From positions 186,001 through 250,000 of the forward strand of contig NC_082405.1 in the NCBI RefSeq assembly GCF_004011695.2: DNA of 64,000 nt, given 5' to 3'. The position numbers were made by a program, and so were the translations under genes. The notes below the pieces were generated by a model. That model searched no databases. It was not told the DNA's origin and was given only the letters and a program-made list of their open reading frames with translations. Of this stretch, positions 32,896 through 45,992 are shown piece after piece. Each line of letters starts with the position of its first letter. Within the stretch, counting starts at the first letter, position 1. This stretch comes from Ascochyta rabiei. Its lineage: Eukaryota; Ascomycota; Dothideomycetes; Pleosporales; Didymellaceae.

Positions 32896-34952
32896 TTAAG
32901 CTCTTACCTCCCATAGCCTGATGTGACCCGATTCGTTGGCAACAGCCACTTGCGCCAGGCTTCCTTCACGCTCCTCTTCTTCTGTGGGCCGGCCCCAAGC
33001 CACGGCGGTGATCCTGCCTAGCGGAGTCTTCTCTGTAGGCCAGTTCTTGAAGATTGTGGCGGACGGGAGATGTACCAGCCTCATAGCGTTGTTCTTCCAC
33101 CTACTCGCCATGGCTAGTATCTGCCCATCTGGCGAAAACGTAAGGTGCGACGTGGGTGTGGTGAGGTTTCCAAGGGCACGTAGTGGTTTCGGCGCCTTGG
33201 GGATGCCACCGTTCGAGCTCAGCTTGACGTCCTCTGCGTCTTCGCTCCAAGCTCTTCGATCATAGATGTTCACAACACCGCTTGAGCTTCCGATAGCAAC
33301 CCATCGATCTCCGCCTATCCAGTCGTTTCGCCCACTGTTGCCGCCGAGAGCGATGACGGTTGTGCCAACAGCGCCCTCGTCGTTCCATCGCCCAACAACG
33401 CCCTCTTGTACACTCCATTCCGTGATCTCGCCGTTCTTGCCTGCAATGCTCATACCGCTGCCATTGCCCCACCATGCAAAATCGGCCACTCCGCCTCGGG
33501 ACTCAATGCGCACTTGAGTGGCCCATTGTAGTGTTCTTGTATCAAGGATGTTGATCACACCTCCGCCCTTTCTCGAGGAACCGCGTAATGCCATGTATTT
33601 CCCATTGGGCGACAGCGAAAAGTGCTCCATGCTACGCTGCTCGTGCTGGTGGCCATAGACACGAGTGACTTTCTCCACCTGCCCGGTCGCGATGTTCCAA
33701 ACATGGAAATAACGTCGGCGAGCGCTAAGAAAGATTCGCGAATCCGAGGCTGAAGGGTGGAAGGCGGTTGTGGTAAGCGGTGTGCGTTTGATGTGCAGCG
33801 AGGTAAGAAGAGGGTTGGGATTCGGCGGGTTCGGGTTGACGTGGTGAAGCGAGAGTGTTGAGCTAGGCCCAGAAGAAAGAAGCAGCGGGTATGTAGGGTG
33901 GAAGGAGAGAGAGGTGATTGCAGACTGTGATTGTGTGTTAGCACTGTGCGTGCGCTGGTGCGGTGACAAGAACGTACCGGCCCTGCTTTGGAGACGTCCT
34001 TTAGCCGTTGAATGTCGACGGTGCCAGCTTGCAACTTCCTCCTCTTTGCAGGTCCTCTTGCTACATTGCGCGACAGAATGTCTGCATCCTTCAGAAGCCT
34101 TGCCAGTGGCTGTGTAGACAAGTCGTCGTCGTCGTCGTCAACGTCCATGTCACTTCCCGACTCTTCTCCGCTTTCTTCATCCTCGTCTGTTGTCCGTCTA
34201 CGCTTCTTCGCCTTGCCGGTCGCGTGGGCTGCCCACTCGGGCGCTGGATAGAGTCGCACGTACTGCTTCCTCAGCCTGCGTGCGTACTCTTTCCCGTTGA
34301 CCATGTCATCTTCTGCTGTCTCCCTGAGCTTCCTCAGCTGCGGTATGGATGCCAAGCTGACCACCAGACGCTCGTCGTCACTGTCGTCCCATGCTGGCTT
34401 GTCTTCCTCGTCCTCTGATTCTTCTGCTTTGGCGGCAGCGACGGAGCCAGCAGGGGCAGCTTCTGGGCCAGTGTCAAAGAAGAAGAGATTGTCGTCGGCG
34501 ACATTCTCCAGGTCTGCTTCATCGGCTTGCTCTTCGTCCGAGGCATCGCCATACATGCCAGCTGTGCGGCTGAGCGAGAAGTTGTCGAGCCCTTGCTTGA
34601 ACCCGGCTGAGTCGCCGAAGATCAAACGCTCAAGCTCCTCTTCTTCCGCATCCTTGGGCAGAACGACCTTTTCTGCTTTCTTTTCCTCCATGTCGATTTT
34701 CACGCTCTCTGCATCGCTGTCCTCCTCTTCGCCGCTCTCTTCTTGGTCGTTTTTCTCGCCATGCTCGCTACCGAAACCCTCGAGATCGCTGTCGTTGGAC
34801 TGCTCCATCTTCTGCAGCGCCTTGCCGTCCGCATCGCTGCCATTCAGGTCGAGCGTGGATCCTGCGGCTTCGTTCACATGGTCTGCCAGGTATCGCTTGT
34901 GGTCGTTCGACTTGTGCGGAGGCGTCTTAGTCTTCGTCTTGGAGGGAGCCAT
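32896..34952 (-). CDS. utp18: U3 snoRNP protein UTP18, WD40 repeat
   Basis: Exons are 34952-33978 and 33924-32896, giving 667 residues. The 53-nt intron (GTACGT...CAG) joins DVSKAGP to SAITSLSFHP. The N-terminal 320 residues are acidic and lysine-rich, with the segment DDNLFFFDTGP typical of UTP18 and a YVRLYPAPEWA block. The C-terminal half has WD40 blades such as RRRYFHVWNIATGQVEK, HFSLSPNGKYMALRG, GVINILDTRTLQWA and HIRLWEV. UTP18 is part of the t-UTP/UTP-B small-subunit processome that cleaves the 35S pre-rRNA in the nucleolus. The ATG at 34952 is the natural start. It is divergent from the GNAT gene. Confidence 0.93.
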
Positions 34953-35644
34953 GGCGGCGATGCGCGAGTGAGGAGCCTCTGCGCGCGTTCGCGAAGAAGT
35001 TGGTTGGAACGAAAATTATTGCAGGGATGCGTCGCCGAGGTTTAACCGACGGGAAGCCTGCACCTCCGCCGCGGGCGGGTCGAGCTACAGCGACATGCTG
35101 CTGAGCATCTCCAACAACGAATGCGTACTGCAGGTACACTGTAGCTATGCTGCTATGATAAGCCGTTATCTTTTTCGTGCTCGTCCCGTGTTCATGGCTG
35201 TGGCTTGGCGTCATCACTGCACACACTGTATGTGCGCGCGTACACCCGGCGTCTATTCTCACCGTGCCCAGGATCGACCGTCGGAAGCCGCGCTTCAAAC
35301 GCCCCTCAAACGCCATAATCGCTAGGCCGGCATCACATGACCTGTCTCCTCTCACAAAAGGCATCTTCCTCGAGCACACCGAAACCAGCAGATGACCATG
35401 GTGTAAGATATTCGGATTCGATTGGTCCGCTATTCCGACTCCGAGCCTGTGGTTCCGAGCATGGAGGGTGTCAGAAACCCTTAAGACCATGACTCCTGCC
35501 TGAAAGGCGACTGACTTTCTATTGTGACCACGGCTCCTCTGTCTTGCACCCTTGTATTGACCTCCACCCATCGCTACAATACCACGAGCTTCCCGCAGAT
35601 CTTATCCCAATTGCACCACCGTCTCACCGCACCACATCTCCAAG
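34953..35644. promoter_or_regulatory. shared divergent promoter region of UTP18 and GNAT gene
   Basis: A 692-bp region between two divergent start codons. No TATA element or clear binding site was identified. A reverse-strand open frame here has no family features. Confidence 0.45.
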
Positions 35645-36378
35645 ATGCCGAACTCAGATCTTCATGTCTCACTTCTCAAGCCAGAGGAGGCCGAACAGTA
35701 CATGCACATCCGCCACGAGGTCTTCCGCCCCTCGGTAAACAAGGTCCTTTATTCCCGCGGCGAACCCTCCCAAGAAACCCTCAAGAGAGTAACAGAAGAA
35801 ATTCGAGATGGAGTCGTGAACAAGGGAATTCTCTATCTCAAGTGCGTCGACACCAAAACCGGCGAAATCATTGCTGGAGCACGCTGGCGGGATGTGAAGC
35901 CAAAGGATCCAAACGCGAGCGAACGGACGTGGGAAGAGGTGGATGAGGAATTCAAGCGGACGGAGCCGTACGATGAAAGCGACCCGGACCTGTTCTATGC
36001 GCTGCACGATCTGTTCAGCAGCAATAAGCGCAGCATCCTGGAGACGAGGCCGCACTACGCTCTCGATACACTAGTCACATTGCCAAACCACGAGAGAAGG
36101 GGAGCGGGAAGTATGCTCGTGCGTTGGGGTACTGAGAGAGCTGATGAAGAGGGTGTTGAGGCGTATCTCGAGGCGAGTCCGATGGGGGCGCCAATGTATG
36201 CGAGACATGGCTTCGAGCCGGTCAAGAAGGTGGAGTTGGATCTGAGAAAATATGGCGGCAAGGAGGTTATGGAGTTTATTGTAAGTCTCTTCCTCGGTTC
36301 TGATGGATTTCGATTGAACGCCTTGACTGACGTTTCCTGCAGCTTATGAAACGGCCTGCAAAGGTGGGAACTCCTTGA
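35645..36378 (+). CDS. GNAT-family N-acetyltransferase
   Basis: Exons are 35645-36280 and 36343-36378, with a 62-nt intron (GTAAGT...CTGCAG, branch ctgac). The protein has 223 residues. The acetyl-CoA-binding motif A is visible as LDTLVTLPNHERRGAGSMLV (about residues 140-159), followed by the terminal strand pattern EASPMGAPMYARHGFEPV. The short second exon codes LMKRPAKVGTP. Fungal members of this type are small cytosolic acetyltransferases of unknown acceptor. No substrate can be assigned from the sequence. Confidence 0.88.
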
Positions 36379-37553
36379 AACCAGTTTTAAGCGTGCTTCT
36401 GTATTGGCTTTCTTTTTCGTGTATCTGTTGTGAACGGCCGTTACAGGGAGTTGGTATTGAGTGCTGGAGCCGAGCATTCCTGTCATCTGTTCCCAACCAA
36501 GACTGAACAAGCGCCAGTAGAGGCCCGAGAATAGGCAGGCTGAATCACCGCTTCTAACTCCATCGATTCTAGGCTCAGGCGATCTCTTAGTGGAACGCGT
36601 GGTCTTTGAGTAAATACCCTCCTTTCAGTACTCATCGTGCGAATCGCAAAATCCTAGTAGATTGTGACCAGAGAAAGCATGCTCAACTCAAACACACAAA
36701 CTCGAACATATCGTCCTTTGTTCTTAAACACATCCTGCGCGAGAAGCTGAGTTGATTTGCCCGCTCTGGTATGCAGGATCCAGGCGTTTAGAAGGCTTCT
36801 GTTACCCGGCATGAGCGGTGCAGAGGAGTTGGTAGCGCTATGCACGTATTAAGCAGGGTCCCCAAACCCATTTGGACCGTCCCAACAGTAGCCTCATCTA
36901 TACTCCTACTCTATTTTGCGCCCAGTCCACACGGTCATATCGTGCAATCTTGTTCCTGCCAGTCTCCACGCTATCGAGTTCATCTCGCTCTCGCGGCCTC
37001 TCGCGCTGTCCGCTCAGGCGTACTCTGAAGATCTTGGCAACGGCATCGGATACACATCATTTGGTACATCTTCCACCTGTCACCTTCTAGTTTCAGCGAA
37101 GCAAAGTCGGCGCTGACCATCCCAACCGTTTGAGCCGACAGTGAATAGCCAATGCACGGCATGTCCACTTTCCACCCATTTCTTCGATTGCCGTTGTAAC
37201 TTCGCTTAGCGGTTCTCCATATAGACTAAAAGAAGCGGTTCATCCAAGTCCTGTATCGACCATAAGGAGTCTTCCAATTCGATTTCCTTTACTTATCTGG
37301 ACTTGAAGCCTCGGCGACTTGATCGTTATTCAAAATTCGGCTCTTACGATCTCACTTGGCTTGACGTCCAGCTATCTCGTCGACGATCTCACACACGAAG
37401 CCCAGCAAGTTCAAGGTGCCAGGTAGCAACAAATATTTGGCATTGCACATCATCAAAAGTCGTGTATATGTACATGATCCACCAACGCCGAACAAGAATG
37501 CGTCGAAGCAATTGTGACTAATGTAATCTTAACGGCCGTGACATCGTCTCATT
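36379..37553. other. convergent intergenic region, no gene seen
   Basis: About 1.2 kb between the end of the GNAT gene and the stop of the aquaporin gene. Open frames here are short, without motifs, and were not accepted. Confidence 0.5.
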
Positions 37554-39093
37554 TCAAGCATAACTGGATGATGTTCGTCCAAAGCGTTGCCTGGGTTCAT
37601 TGTCGGGGTGTACTGAGCCACCAAGAGGCACATCGGCACCATAGGCAAGAGGAGCATAAAGCTGATCGTTGGTCGTCATGGCGGGGCTATCCATCCTCGT
37701 CTCTGCCGCGAGAGCGTTAACATGAGCTGGGTTTCCAGGCGCCACACCACGTTCGCCAAGATAGCTGAACCGCCCGATCTGGCTTCCTGTAGTGGTGGCT
37801 AGTGGGCGCTGGGGCGGTGGGTATGTTAGGTCCGACCCGTCAGAGCCGTGCTTGCTGTGGGTCGAGTTGTGGCGGAACTGTGTACCGTATATTCCCTGGC
37901 GATCGACCTCTTGGCTTCGACGCCCTTGACCATTCGCGACAAGTGTACCATCTGGGCCGCCAGCTTGAGCGACAGCTGTCTTCTCAGTGAGCTCCTCAGC
38001 GACCTTGCTGGCATCGTATTCGTTGATACCGGCGGCGAGCAGCAAGTTCTTCCTTCTCTCTACATTAGCTGCGTGATCGCTGTCTTGACCTGGATTGGCA
38101 GTCTCGTATTCAAGGATCTTGATGAACTTGTAGAATCCAGCCGCAAGGATTGCACCAAGTATCGGTCCGAGCCAATAGATCCAATGGTATTGGTTGAAGG
38201 TATGGTTGACAACAGCAGGACCGAACGAACGTGCAGGATTGAGGGAGCCACCCGTGTAGTATACTCCAGTCAGTTCAGCGATTAAGAGCGCAAGGCCGAT
38301 GCCTGGGTAGATGCATTAGCAGTGACGATTGACGCTGAGCTGGCAAGACGTACCGACTGGGGCGATGAAAGTGCCCTTGTGTTTCTCAGCTGCCAACATG
38401 AAGATGGTGAAGACAAGTTGAGCTGTCAAGAACATCTCAATGAAGAGACCCTGGGTGACAGAAGTGCCGCCACCTAGAGAAGTGCGTACGTTGATCTTAC
38501 CCTGGTGAGGGAACATGCAAGTGACGAGTGCAGCCGCAGTAATACCACCAAGAATCTGCACAAAGAATAGGAGAAGTCCGCGTACCCACGGCAGGGCGCC
38601 AATCAAGCACATGCCGAGAGTAACGGCAGGGTTAAAGAGTCCACCGGAGATACGGAAGAAAACCCAAGCGTTCACAGCCAAGGAGAAGCCAAAGCAAAGA
38701 GCAATGTACTGCAACTGCTGGGGGTTCGCGCCCGCTTCGGCGACAGTTTGACCACCTGTTGATGGGATACTGTTGGCCACTTGGGTGCCAGACAAAGCAA
38801 ACCAGAGAAAGAGAACTGTGCCAACATATTCTCCACACATGGCAACGAAATGGTTGCGCATGCTATCAGGAAGCTTTTTCAAAAATGGTAGGCGAAGTTC
38901 TTGGTCAGTTAATTCGGCATTTGGGTCGGCTGCCCTGGTGAATGGTATGGCAAAGGCTCTTCCCTGCACTGGTTGCTGTAGTAAAACATCAGCGATTTGG
39001 TCTTCAGGTGTTGGGGGCGAGTAGCTGTGGTCTGACAACGGTACTCATCCAACTGATTGAGATTTTTTTCGCATGGCTTACATTGATGTTCAT
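37554..39093 (-). CDS. aquaporin of the MIP family
   Basis: Main exons are 39031-38354 and 38302-37554, with a 51-nt intron (GTACGT...CCAG). The two half-helix motifs are present as [11 protein letters not shown] and [14 protein letters not shown], and the C-terminal half has [15 protein letters not shown]. These NPA/NPA motifs fit an orthodox fungal aquaporin rather than an aquaglyceroporin. The protein has long cytoplasmic N- and C-terminal tails, the latter of about 150 polar residues. The start is a problem. The best start is a four-codon exon at 39093-39082 (MNIN, followed by GTAAGC) spliced to 39031, but the exons then total 1439 nt, one short of a codon multiple. The main exon itself has no in-frame ATG at its beginning. 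Either one base was lost at this junction or the start is further upstream. Confidence 0.85.
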
Positions 39094-41924
39094 GATGTCG
39101 TCTAGAGCCCCCTAGGCCAAGAATGACTGAATGAAGACACAATCGAGCGGAAGGGAGATGCGAAGGACAGACCCAGAGTGACTTCAGGGCGAAAGTTTCA
39201 GTTGTTAAGCACACAAGAGACCAAGAACTCCGTGAGCAGGCAGTTGGCACCTAAAATGGGTGCTCAAACGCCAAAAGGAGACTGTCGTCATAGATCAGCC
39301 TTTGACGCAGAACAGGCCGACTGTCGTCTAGATGCTCTACCCGCTGTCCCGACGCGTTCACAAAGGTGGTCCCAGACCTTGGAGCGTAGAGTTTGATCCG
39401 CCACCGTTAGCCTTTGACCAGAAACGGTAAGGCATGCCTGACGTAGATCTTCTAGACAGGCACATGGAAAGAGAGCTAGGATCGATGCCACCCAGTTGGG
39501 AAGAGGCACGGAGGCTAGCGCACGGTGAGTGCAGATCTAGAGCAGCCCGCGAGGCTAAGCGCATGCTGAGGCAAGACTAAACGGCTTTTTGATGCGCTGC
39601 TTCTTTCAGTCTCCGGAGGGTCTGGAATGATTGACAGGTGAGGATTTGGAAGAATGGTTCTGCTCGTGAGGATTCCAAGCAGCTGTGATGAAGGTCCGCA
39701 AAACCGCAGACTGCAATGCAATGCGGATGGAGTCTTCGAGCGTACTGCTGCACCTAGTGCCTAGCTGAACGCCTGTGCTGTAAACAGGGTTTTGAAACTC
39801 GATGTGGTCGAACTAGCAGTCGTCGTTGACGAAAAGAGGACCCTGCTTGGCCGAATTGGGACAAGAGACAGGCATTACGTAGTTATGGCTAAATCCTTCC
39901 CGTTCTTGCAACCACTCACACAAGACCCTTGCACTTTCCTCAACGACAGCCACAACGATCTCATGATTAAACGCTTCTCCATGTCAAACACAAAGCGCTT
40001 CCTCTACTGCATTCTTCCAACGACTCCTCGGGGTCTGGTTTCCGATAGCTAGACGCCTCACCACCTGACGTCATGACTACAACAACCTCCACATACCAAC
40101 CAGCCTCGCGATGAAATGACAAGTGTCCTAACACCCTAACATAGCGGCTACATAGAGCCTTGCAATCTCGTGCCACAGCTATGTCCCGATCTAACGTTGG
40201 AATAGGATTCACTTCGAATATTATCCAACGGCTGGTGTCTAGACTCGACGCGGCGACTGCTCCCTAGACCGAAAACTCTCGTAGCGTACTGCTAATAAAA
40301 TTGACAATCGGGAAAATGAACGACCGCCACATACGTGAAGTTATTCATGGCCGAAGGAGTCGGAGCGCAAAAGGAGCATCAGTGTATTATATAACCTGCG
40401 TACACCGCAGCAGCCCAAAAGCTAGTCATGTTGTACATTAGTTGCGTCGGACTCATCAGCTGATTGACTTATCTCCCCTCTCACAGCCCTCCCACGCTCC
40501 ACATGCCCTTAAAGTACAACCTCACTCTAAACACCTTCCACTCCCCATCCCACTCCAATACCCCCAATCAGGCATCTACAACACCCAGTTCTCCCCAACC
40601 TCCAACAGTGCCCCAACCCACACTCCCACTCTCAGGTATCCGCGCGCCGCGTCCCTACCCACGCGGCGATCCAAAGAGAAAGAGCAATCTTCCACACCAC
40701 CACAGCAGCAGCACAATCAAACAGACACCACCATCAACGCAGCGAGGCCTGACACTACCCACTTCCCGCCCCCCGCGCCTCCCACGACCAAAAGAGACCT
40801 AAACCCAGATCCAAGACACGCTGAGAAAGCAAAGTACGAAACCAGACTTCCATCCACCCACCAAGACCTTTACCCCCATCGACCCCCCCCCCCCCCCCCT
40901 CCCCTCCCGTCTTCACCCAAGCGAACAGCGCCAGCTCAAAGTAGCTAAACGCAACCATCTCCGCTTGTGCTTAAAATATCTGTATCTACTTTATATCTAC
41001 TTTACATCTACTTTATAACCTACATACCCATACCCGCACCCACACCCACACCCACACCCACAACCACACTCAACCTGTACACAGCGAGTCGAAGACACAT
41101 CAAGATGAAAGAATCCCCCGAATCTCCTGGTGCATGGTAGCAAGAGAGGTCGACGGAATCGGTCTGTTGCACGTTCGTTGCGTGCGCGAAATGTACGTAC
41201 ACGTCCTCTGTTGGTAGGTGGTGGGTTCTTAAACACTGGATGTTGATGGCTTGTGGAAAATCAAAGGAAAAGAGGCGGATGTTAACTCGAGACACATCGT
41301 CACCGCCTCGGCATGGACAGTGTGCGACTTTAGGAGTCCTTGCTGCGAGGACGTATTTGTGTTGCTCTAGCCGTGTTGCTGCTGCAAGGGATTCAAACCA
41401 GTGCGATTAGTCCAAGGGGTTCAGTCACAACCTGAGACGAGGATTTATGCATGTTATACATTGAATACATTTTTTGTATCTGCCTAGCTCAAAGCCATCG
41501 CAACAGCTGCCGTCTTCCTTGACTAGTAGCACATCTTGCGTAGAGACGACCAAATCTCTCCGGCTAGATTGCTGGACTTGATGATCAAGATAGCTGTGTC
41601 GAGGCGCCAAAGTTGACGGCAGCGGCAGTGCCGACGGCTCTTGCAATTTCTCAAATTCACATAGGAAACCTTGCAAAGCCCTTGGACCTCACGCTAGACC
41701 AAACTCCGTCCCAATGCATAGGGGTATCGATGCTTACAGTCCAAAACACATTTGGGAGTATTACCAAGTTCGAGCCACAGACTCGATGAAGTCTGTGGCT
41801 CGCGGATGGGGCAAATCAAAGAAGTGAACAAAGAGGTTCTGTACTGTACAGTTAGAGTCAACGGCAAGACAAGGGCAGCAATGCTCCACAAGTGCCCGCA
41901 CACCGCACACGGAGGTCTACAATC
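39094..41924. other. 2.8-kb intergenic region with simple repeats and a hairpin
   Basis: No gene was accepted. The region holds a proline-rich low-complexity stretch (40440-40950), a run of 17 C (40883-40899), an accccac-type repeat near 41028-41066 and a 13-bp hairpin at 41771-41802. Confidence 0.5.
41771..41802. other. perfect 13-bp inverted repeat with 6-nt loop
   Basis: cgagccacagact is followed by a 6-base loop and its exact reverse complement. It lies about 120 bp beyond the stop of the Red1-like gene (41925). It could be an RNA hairpin in the 3' region or a small recombination footprint. I cannot tell. Confidence 0.7.
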
Positions 41925-44900
41925 TCAAAGGTTGACAACCCGTGTCTCGTCTTTGAGGAATTGTCGACGGTAGTTGGCGATCTCTCGCGCGATACCGTTG
42001 GGGTCCTTGATGTTCTTCTGGCGAAGATCTTGCAGAACACTTCGTAGGCCATTGTTCCACTGCTGCCTCTCGTCCTGTGTCTTGCCAGGATTGGCGGTCC
42101 CGAGTTGAACAAGGAGCTTCTCACCTAAAAAAACAGAAGTCAGTCTGCGTACAGGGGCGGGGGGACAAACGTGAGTAGGAAACCTTCCATGACACGCACC
42201 ATTAATGCCCATGCCCCGGAAATGCTGGTTGGGGCATTCGGGGTCATTGCAGGAACCGCCCGCAGACTCGAAAGGACACAAAGGCGTTTCAGGATCAATC
42301 TGGTGACTGAAAGTCATCGACAGGAAACCGCCGTCGACGTCTTGCGAGAAGTTGGGGTGATAACGATAGGACTTGAACATTCGAAGGGGACTCTCATAAG
42401 GAGTGAAGCGAGGTATTTCAGGCTCTTCTTCGATGACAGGCATCTTGTTTTGTCAGCAGAGTCTCCCGGGTCGGAGGCAGACATACCTCATCTGATTGAA
42501 CAACCACTGGGGCCGTCATTGCTACAGTTTCTGCCTGCAGCTCGGGAGCTAAACCGTCAGCAATAAGAGTATCCTGTTGTGTTGCATGCGTCTCCGAGCC
42601 CGACTCGCCGAGCTCCGAATGCGTTTCCCCGTCAGAATCCGATTCGGAGTCATCTGACTCGGACGAAGATGTGGCAATGTCCATAGCACCATCGTCTGCA
42701 TCACCCGGAGACGAAGCCTCGACCTGGAGCGCATCGGTCGCGGGTGCGACATCGGTCATCTCTTCCTCAATATCAGGTGGTTCATAAGCCTCCTCGTCCT
42801 CTGTTGACACCTGCGATTGGCCGACAGACTGCGACTGTATGACCCGCGGCTCGAGGGGCTGAGCTTGCTCTGTTGGAGGCTCCAAAACGGACTCGTCAAC
42901 GATCGATTCGTCTGGTTCGTACTCTTCCTCTTCTTCAGATGACTCGGACATCTCAACTTCTCCTTCTTCAGATGGCGACGGGGCGTTGGCGACGCTCGAT
43001 TCCACCTGCGCTTCAGGCAGCTCGGTAACGCTGGGTTCAGCACCGACACTCACCTCCGCCAGCGGTGGCGGGGAGTAAAAGTCTTCTTCATCGTCCATAG
43101 GAGTAGCTGACGCGCGGTCATTTGGCGCTTGAGCGTTGACTGCGGTATCAGCCAGATCGTTGACATCAGTCCCCGCCTGTAGGTCGCCAGGTGCACTCCT
43201 AGCTGGCTCTTGAACGAGGTGCGATGGAGGATGAGAGACCGCTGGCGCAGACGTTTGAGGTGCAGCTTGTCCAATTCCGGGAAGGAAACCATATCGTGGG
43301 TTGGCCTGGCTACCGACAAGCGGTTGTGCGCGAGAAGCGAAAGCATGTCCCATGTCGTCTACTCTGTCAGCTGAAGCTGACGCAAAAGCTTTTGATTCGC
43401 CATTCGGCAAAATTGACCGTGAAAGCACGCTTGCGGTCCGGGGCACGGTATCAGTTTCAGGCGACATGGCACGCTCGATTTCGTTCTTTGTCGCCCGCAT
43501 GTCTGCGTGCGACATGCCTCCAGTATCGATCCCAAGGTTTTCCAACTCATTCGTCAATCGTTCCTTATCTCGCACAATGCGCTCGTTGTTCGCCTTTAGC
43601 GTCTCGAGATCTCTCGCAAGTCTCGCCATCTCGGCCTCATTGCTGGCAATTTCATCGTCGAGTGAAGGCAGCTGTTCTTGGATTTCTGTCCTCCGACGGC
43701 GTTTCTTGTCTCGTGACGAATCAACCGCTGACGCGTCAGCCTGGACCGTAGCATGCGCGACTGGGGTACGCGCATGACTCGCAGATTGCGATTTTTGAGC
43801 AGGAGTGGCCGATGACGACTGGGCTTGATGTTGGTTTGATAGTGTCCCGTGGGACGATGTTGACGCTGCAGCAGCTGCCGCCTCTGCCGCCTCTTTGATC
43901 CGCTTCTGTTCCGCAAGCTTCTTCTTCAGAGTTAGCTTCAGTGCAGCAAGTTCCTGCTCTTTGGTGTTGAGCTCTCCCGTTCTTGCAATAGTGGCAGGTG
44001 TTTGCGGACCAGGCGTGCTGACGGCAGATTGTGAGACTGGAGCAGGAGCCTGGCGAGGCGGGAACCCAGGTATAGATACAGGAGCCTGGCGGATGACAGG
44101 TGGGCCTGTCGAGAGCTGATCATCATCAATGTCCATGTCACTGCCATTGGACTCGTCGTCGCTGACTTCGATGATCATGGAATCCTCCTGTTGCACATAG
44201 GACGAGTGACCGAATGGACGATTGTAGGGCGTCACTGAGCCTCGTGGCGTGGAGGCCTCAGTATCCGAAGGCGCATGGCGCTTTTGTGGAGCAGACTGTG
44301 GCAGCCTCGATGGCGTTGTTGTCCCATTGCTTGAATTCGGTGCCGAATTCATGAACAGGCCAGGTATGCCCGGGAAGCCTGGGGCTGAGGTTTGCTGTGT
44401 AGGCACGTTTGTAGCGGGCGTATGAGGTGGTTTGGTGAGGGATTGTTGTGGCGCAAGATTCTGTGTAGAGGGGGCTGTAGCCGACTGCTTGCTCTGTGCC
44501 TTGAGTGCTTCCAACCGCTGCTTGATCAGTTCTGTCTGTCGTGCCTTTTGCTCATCCGTAACGGGCTGCTTCCTTGTCGGTGTCGTTGTAGCCTGGGGTG
44601 TACTGATTGCAGTGGCGGAAGACGCAGCGGTCACGGGAGGTGACGTGTGTGGAGGACTGACCTTGGCTGGACCAGACTGTCTAGCCAACTTGGCTGCCTG
44701 CAGGCGTGCGAGATAGTCCTTTCGGTCCACTGGCGAAGCGGCAGCACTCGCAACTGATGCAGCAGCCACGTTGGTGGACACAGCGGGTATAGTCTTCTGT
44801 GACGTGCTTGGGGCTGATGCCGTGGCCGGACTCTCAAGGACTTGACTCGAGGACTTTGGCGCAGCTGTGCCGTTCGCCTTTGGCGGTGGGATAGGCTCCG

Positions 44901-45817
44901 GTTCGGAGGGCAAGTTCATGCTTCGATACATGGCGCGTAGAAGCTCGATATCGATGTTCTCCTTGGCAAGAGCATGGTAGCCAATGTTGTTGCTGTTCAG
45001 GAGGCGAATGAACTGCTTCGCCTCTTCACGCTGCTGCTGCACCAGGTCCATCTCGTTCACGACCGCACTCGCTTGCTGCACGCTCTTTGGCGTGGAAGTA
45101 TGTGATGTCGTCTGACCAGCGGAGGGCTTCTCTGGGTTGTAGACGTCACCCGTGCGTGAGGGCGTGGCCATTGGCTGAGGCGCGGACCTCGGAGGCTCAG
45201 GGTATCTCTGGCGTACGGCAATGGCTGCTGTTGTTCGCAAGGCGCCCTCGGCGTCACTGACTTCTCGGTCCTCTCTATCGGTGCCCGTGACCTCCTGCAC
45301 GCGTTCGAGTGGCGCAGCTGCAGGTCGTGGGGGAAAGTGCGGTGGAAATGCCATTGGTGTGGTGGGAGCTTGCGGCGTCTGGGATAGTGAAGGGGGAGGA
45401 AAATTGAGGCCAGGCATTGGCGGTGGGGCCATGCCGCTCTGCATGCCGCTCTGCATCAGCTGGAGCCACTCGGGCGGGATCTGCGGCGGCCAGAGGGCTT
45501 TGTGCGTGTCAGTTGGTGCGAAACGTGATTGGTGACATGGACATGCACTCACCAGCAGAAGGAAACTGCGGCAGATTGTTCTGGTTCTCGGCATGTCCTG
45601 GCTGGGGCATATACGGCTGGGGGGGAGGATACTGCTGGTGGAGGCCAGGGAGGTTCCAGCCAGGCGGTGGCGGCGGCGGGTGTTGGGGGTGTTGGGGGTG
45701 TGGAGGGTGTGGAGGGTGTTGTTGGCCATCATGGTGCGCGTTGCTGGGCGGCTGCTGCATTTGCTGCATCTGCGGGTACGGGAAAGGAAAGGGCGGCCCA
45801 TGGTGGTTGTTCGCCAT
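41925..45817 (-). CDS. Red1-like zf-C3H1 RNA-surveillance protein
   Basis: Exons are 45817-45553, 45497-42487, 42443-42200 and 42124-41925, giving 1239 residues. All three introns (55, 43 and 75 nt) have GT-AG borders and keep frame. The protein starts with a Pro/Gln/His-rich tail. It is mostly disordered and has an acidic patch and a coiled coil (about residues 600-700, IQEQLPSLDDEIASNEAEM region). It ends with the zf-C3H1 motif CPFESAGGSCNDPECPNQHF (C-x8-C-x4-C-x3-H) and a conserved helical tail (QLGTANPGKTQDERQQWNNG). This combination is that of S. pombe Red1 and human ZFC3H1, scaffolds of the MTREC/PAXT complex. That complex feeds unwanted nuclear transcripts to the exosome. The gene is divergent from the myosin gene. 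Confidence 0.85.
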
Positions 45818-45893
45818 GGCGGCAGGAGCGCAGCGCGTGTCGAGGCAGGAGCTATTCAGGGTCGCGCGCACCTCAGCGCATCAGGTCGCGGAA

Positions 45894-45992
45894 GAGTTGG
45901 GTGAGTTGGGTGAGTTGGGTGAGTTGGGTGAGTTGGGTGAGTTGGGTGAGTTGGGTGAGTTGGGTGAGTTGGGTGAGTTGGGTGAGTTGGGT
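45894..45992. repeat. 9-bp minisatellite in a divergent promoter, 11 units
   Basis: Eleven perfect copies of gagttgggt with no mismatch. It lies 77 bp upstream of the Red1-like start codon, in the 816-bp interval shared with the myosin gene. Confidence 0.96.

Noticed and set aside
36379..41924. tRNA or other structured RNA genes in the large intergenic regions
   Set aside because: I saw no stretch with the paired A-box, B-box and cloverleaf features. A covariance search could still find some.
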